Assembly: GCA_002309955.1 (NCBI GenBank)
Contig: DBXQ01000046.1
Location: 3,333-18,911 of the forward strand
Source: Bacteroidales bacterium UBA1208
GTDB taxonomy: Bacteria > Bacteroidota > Bacteroidia > Bacteroidales > P3
Direction: 5' to 3'
DNA length: 15,579 nucleotides
A program made the translations under genes and the position numbers. Shown here one piece after another: positions 13,907 to 15,579 of this stretch; position 1 is the stretch's first letter; each line of letters begins with the position of its first letter. Under the pieces are notes generated by a model. The model was not told the DNA's origin, did not search any database, and saw only the letters and a list, made by a program, of their open reading frames with translations.

Positions 13907-15367
13907 TTACTTGTTCACCACCTTCTTGTAGACAATTCCCTGCGGGGTCTGAAGAGCCACAATGTAGATACCTGGACGCGGCAATGTCACCTTGACACTA
14001 TTACCCGAAACCTTGCGGGTATCCTCCACCTTTCCAGTGACATCATAGAGCGTAACCTGACTTACAGCCACCCCGCCAAAATCAACCTCACAATACCCCT
14101 GTGCTGGATTGGGGCTTAATGTCACCGCCTCAGCCAACACATCGTTTATCGAATGGGGTGTCAGCGAATCGGTAGTAAACTGCAAATAAGCCCATGTGCT
14201 CGTCGATGTGTCGCCACACTCGGATCGCACATAAAAATCATATGTGGTGTTCGGTGTCAACTCCACAATCGTGGCCACACTGTCGGTAACAGTGAAACGG
14301 GTGCCACGTCCACGCACAAAACCTGCCTCGCCAACCTCGACCATCCACTTGTCGGGCACCACCGTGCTGCTCCATTTCACCACCGCATGAACCGTCGAAC
14401 GGGTATCGAGCCACACATCTGTAATACGGCCGCACGAACCGTCGCGCTGCACCAGAGTCAAACTGTCAAGATACAGCTTCGATCCCCGGGCACGATGCTT
14501 CCCATTGGTGGAGGAGATAGCTATCACCACCACCGTGTCGGCCTCCACAAATGCATATTCAGCCGGATAATACTCGTTCAGCGTGAAATATTCCATCTCG
14601 AAAGGCTCGTACAACACCGTGTCATAGAGCTGGAAGAGGTCTTTCGAACCTGCTCCCACAAGCATCCTTTTTTGCAAAATGGGGTCATAATAAGTACCCA
14701 ATGCCACCACCGTGGCATTATCGTCGATATCACCAGCGCCATTCCCGTCATGATACTTATACATGCCACGCAGCCTGTTGAATTCAAATCCATTCAATGG
14801 TGCGCCACCCCTCATCAGCTCGTTCAAGTCAGTTGTATCAGCCATGTCAAGCAGCCACGACAAATCGGTAGTGCCTTCAGCGGCACGCTCCATCAAAGGC
14901 AGAATCTTCATAAAATCAACCTCGGCATTGGTCACTATCGAGGGAATCACCTCCGTAGTCAAAGAAGAGTCGAGTATCTGACCAACCAGCAAATTGGCCA
15001 CCGGGGTGAGCACATCACTCAACAAAAACGATTCGGCCACCAAGCCCGACCTGCCCTGCGGTGCATTCACCGAGTCGCGCGACACCTTCGCCACAGGCAG
15101 CGACAAATTCAGCGGTAGCGTAAGCCCCATATAATCTATCGTGTCATTCACCACAAACATCGGGGCATGCCAGCCCTCGGGCAGCGTGTAAGCTTCATTT
15201 ACGGGAATCGGAATCATCACCACCACCGTGTCGCCAGGATAATCAATCCACTCCTCAAAATTTCCGTATTGTACAGGAATAATCGAATCGGTCGACTGGG
15301 CATTGGCGCGTCCCCCCATGCCGATGGCTGCTAAAGTGACCAAAGTAAAAAGAACAAACTTTTTCAT
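13907..15367 (-). CDS. Secreted protein: PCMD-like region, fibronectin type III domain and T9SS-type sorting tail
   Basis: I chose the ATG at 15367, which gives a standard signal peptide (MKK, hydrophobic core, cleavage after A-N-A, residue 23); an in-frame ATG at 15382 adds five residues. The mature protein starts with a region like the Bacteroidetes PCMD domain (putative carbohydrate metabolism), about 35-310: GNFEEW near the start, then FNRLRGMYKYHDG, YDPILQKRMLVGAGSK, VVVIAISSTN and GSKLYLDSLTLVQ. Residues about 312-405 form an FN3 domain (VVKWSSTVVPDKWMVEV, LTPNTTYDFYVRSECG). Residues 406-486 are a sorting tail with LSPNPAQG, VTLYDVTGKV, and GIYIVALQTPQGIVYKKVV. The protein should be exported and attached to or released from the surface by a T9SS. 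PCMD proteins are associated with glycan-related surface systems, but their activity is not established. Transcription starts at the palindromic promoter and ends at 13857-13885. Confidence 0.85.
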   Translation of the reverse strand: MKKFVLFTLVTLAAIGMGGRANAQSTDSIIPVQYGNFEEWIDYPGDTVVVMIPIPVNEAYTLPEGWHAPMFVVNDTIDYMGLTLPLNLSLPVAKVSRDSVNAPQGRSGLVAESFLLSDVLTPVANLLVGQILDSSLTTEVIPSIVTNAEVDFMKILPLMERAAEGTTDLSWLLDMADTTDLNELMRGGAPLNGFEFNRLRGMYKYHDGNGAGDIDDNATVVALGTYYDPILQKRMLVGAGSKDLFQLYDTVLYEPFEMEYFTLNEYYPAEYAFVEADTVVVIAISSTNGKHRARGSKLYLDSLTLVQRDGSCGRITDVWLDTRSTVHAVVKWSSTVVPDKWMVEVGEAGFVRGRGTRFTVTDSVATIVELTPNTTYDFYVRSECGDTSTSTWAYLQFTTDSLTPHSINDVLAEAVTLSPNPAQGYCEVDFGGVAVSQVTLYDVTGKVEDTRKVSGNSVKVTLPRPGIYIVALQTPQGIVYKKVVNK

Positions 15368-15428
15368 AATCATATAAAGCATTAATTCTTAATATTTAAA
15401 CATTCAAAAAAAACATTGTTTCAATATG

Positions 15429-15458
15429 CAAAGGTACTACTTTTTTTGGTAATTCAAA
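15429..15458 (-). promoter_or_regulatory. Promoter of the PCMD-like gene
   Basis: On the minus strand TTTG (15458-15455), an 18-nt spacer and TACCTTTG (15436-15429) match the Bacteroidetes consensus fully. The leader to the ATG at 15367 would be about 55 nt. Confidence 0.85.
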
Positions 15459-15475
15459 AAAAAGTAGTACCTTTG
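15445..15475 (+). promoter_or_regulatory. Promoter of tRNA-Ser
   Basis: TTTG (15445-15448), a 19-nt spacer and TACCTTTG (15468-15475) match the consensus fully. The start would be near 15480-15483, about 40 nt before the mature tRNA end. Confidence 0.85.
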
Positions 15476-15523
15476 CATCACCAAACAAGAGAACAGACCA
15501 CTTGTATCACATTGAATATCAAA

Positions 15524-15579
15524 GGAGAGGTGCCGGAGTGGTCGAACGGGGCGGTCTCGAAAACCGTTGACCAGCTTGC
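15524..15579 (+). tRNA. tRNA-Ser(CGA), 5' part only
   Basis: From 15524 the sequence has a serine-type acceptor strand (GGAGAGG), TG, a D-arm with GAGTGGTCGAACGGGGC, and an anticodon arm with loop CTCGAAA. This gives anticodon CGA, which reads the serine codon UCG. The window ends inside the start of the long variable arm expected for tRNA-Ser. The variable arm, T-arm and 3' acceptor strand lie outside. Confidence 0.93.

Larger units (their letters stand above)
15426..15478. repeat. 22-bp perfect inverted repeat holding two divergent promoters
   Basis: Arms 15426-15447 and 15457-15478 are perfectly complementary over 22 bp with a 9-bp spacer. Each arm ends outward with GTACCTTTGCAT, an extended -7 box, so the symmetry comes from two head-to-head copies of one promoter core. 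Confidence 0.95.

Noticed and set aside
14153..15118. Plus-strand open frame of 321 codons
   Set aside because: It is antisense to the PCMD-like gene; His/Arg-rich translation with no domain.
15426..15478. Inverted repeat as a terminator or insertion-sequence end
   Set aside because: The arms contain full -33 and -7 elements pointing outward, and the nearest gene ends are not adjacent. No transposase or target duplication is visible.
15524..15579. tRNA-Ser as an integration site of a mobile element
   Set aside because: No integrase or repeated tRNA end is seen in the window, and the 3' end of the tRNA, where integration would occur, lies outside.

Overview
The window reads as chromosomal DNA from a member of the order Bacteroidales. 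The promoters are of the Bacteroidetes type (TTTG near -33, TAnnTTTG near -7), starts lack Shine-Dalgarno sequences and have A-rich leaders, lipoproteins are numerous, and two secreted proteins end in C-terminal domains like those sorted by the type IX secretion system (T9SS). The gene set (a DPP5-like peptidase, pyrB-pyrI, a BspA-like leucine-rich-repeat protein) fits a host-associated or anaerobic Bacteroidales that probably has a T9SS. I cannot name the genus.

Layout. Positions 1-1456 (minus) hold the N-terminal two thirds of a DPP5-like S9 peptidase lipoprotein, cut by the window edge. A divergent promoter region follows, then a plus-strand run: a DHH/DHHA1 phosphoesterase (NrnA type), a small GldI-like FKBP-fold lipoprotein overlapping it by 4 nt, a two-domain FKBP-type prolyl isomerase lipoprotein, a hairpin terminator, adenylate kinase, a second hairpin, and obg overlapping a PAP2 phosphatase by 14 nt. 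After another terminator-like hairpin comes a second run at 6582-10956: a CvpA-like membrane protein, a tRNA-dihydrouridine synthase overlapping it by 7 nt, a TPR lipoprotein, aspartate carbamoyltransferase catalytic (pyrB) and regulatory (pyrI) chains, and a small four-helix membrane protein. A strong bidirectional terminator closes it.

From 11049 to 15367 two secreted proteins lie on the minus strand. One is a BspA-like LRR protein with a DNA-level repeat of about 300 bp and a long leader. The other has a PCMD-like region, an FN3 domain and a sorting tail. A 22-bp perfect inverted repeat upstream of the latter holds two interleaved divergent promoters, one for this gene and one for a tRNA-Ser(CGA) gene that runs off the right edge.

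How the genes work together. Most of the plus strand is housekeeping: nucleotide pools (adk, pyrBI, nrnA), ribosome and tRNA biology (obg, dus), and envelope maintenance (PAP2, CvpA, FKBP lipoproteins). The minus-strand genes concern the cell surface and extracellular proteins. I found no defence island, CRISPR array, insertion sequence or clearly novel multi-gene system. The most unusual items are the interleaved promoter palindrome, the mosaic repeat-rich LRR gene with its long leader, and the GldI-like lipoprotein with a degenerate active site.
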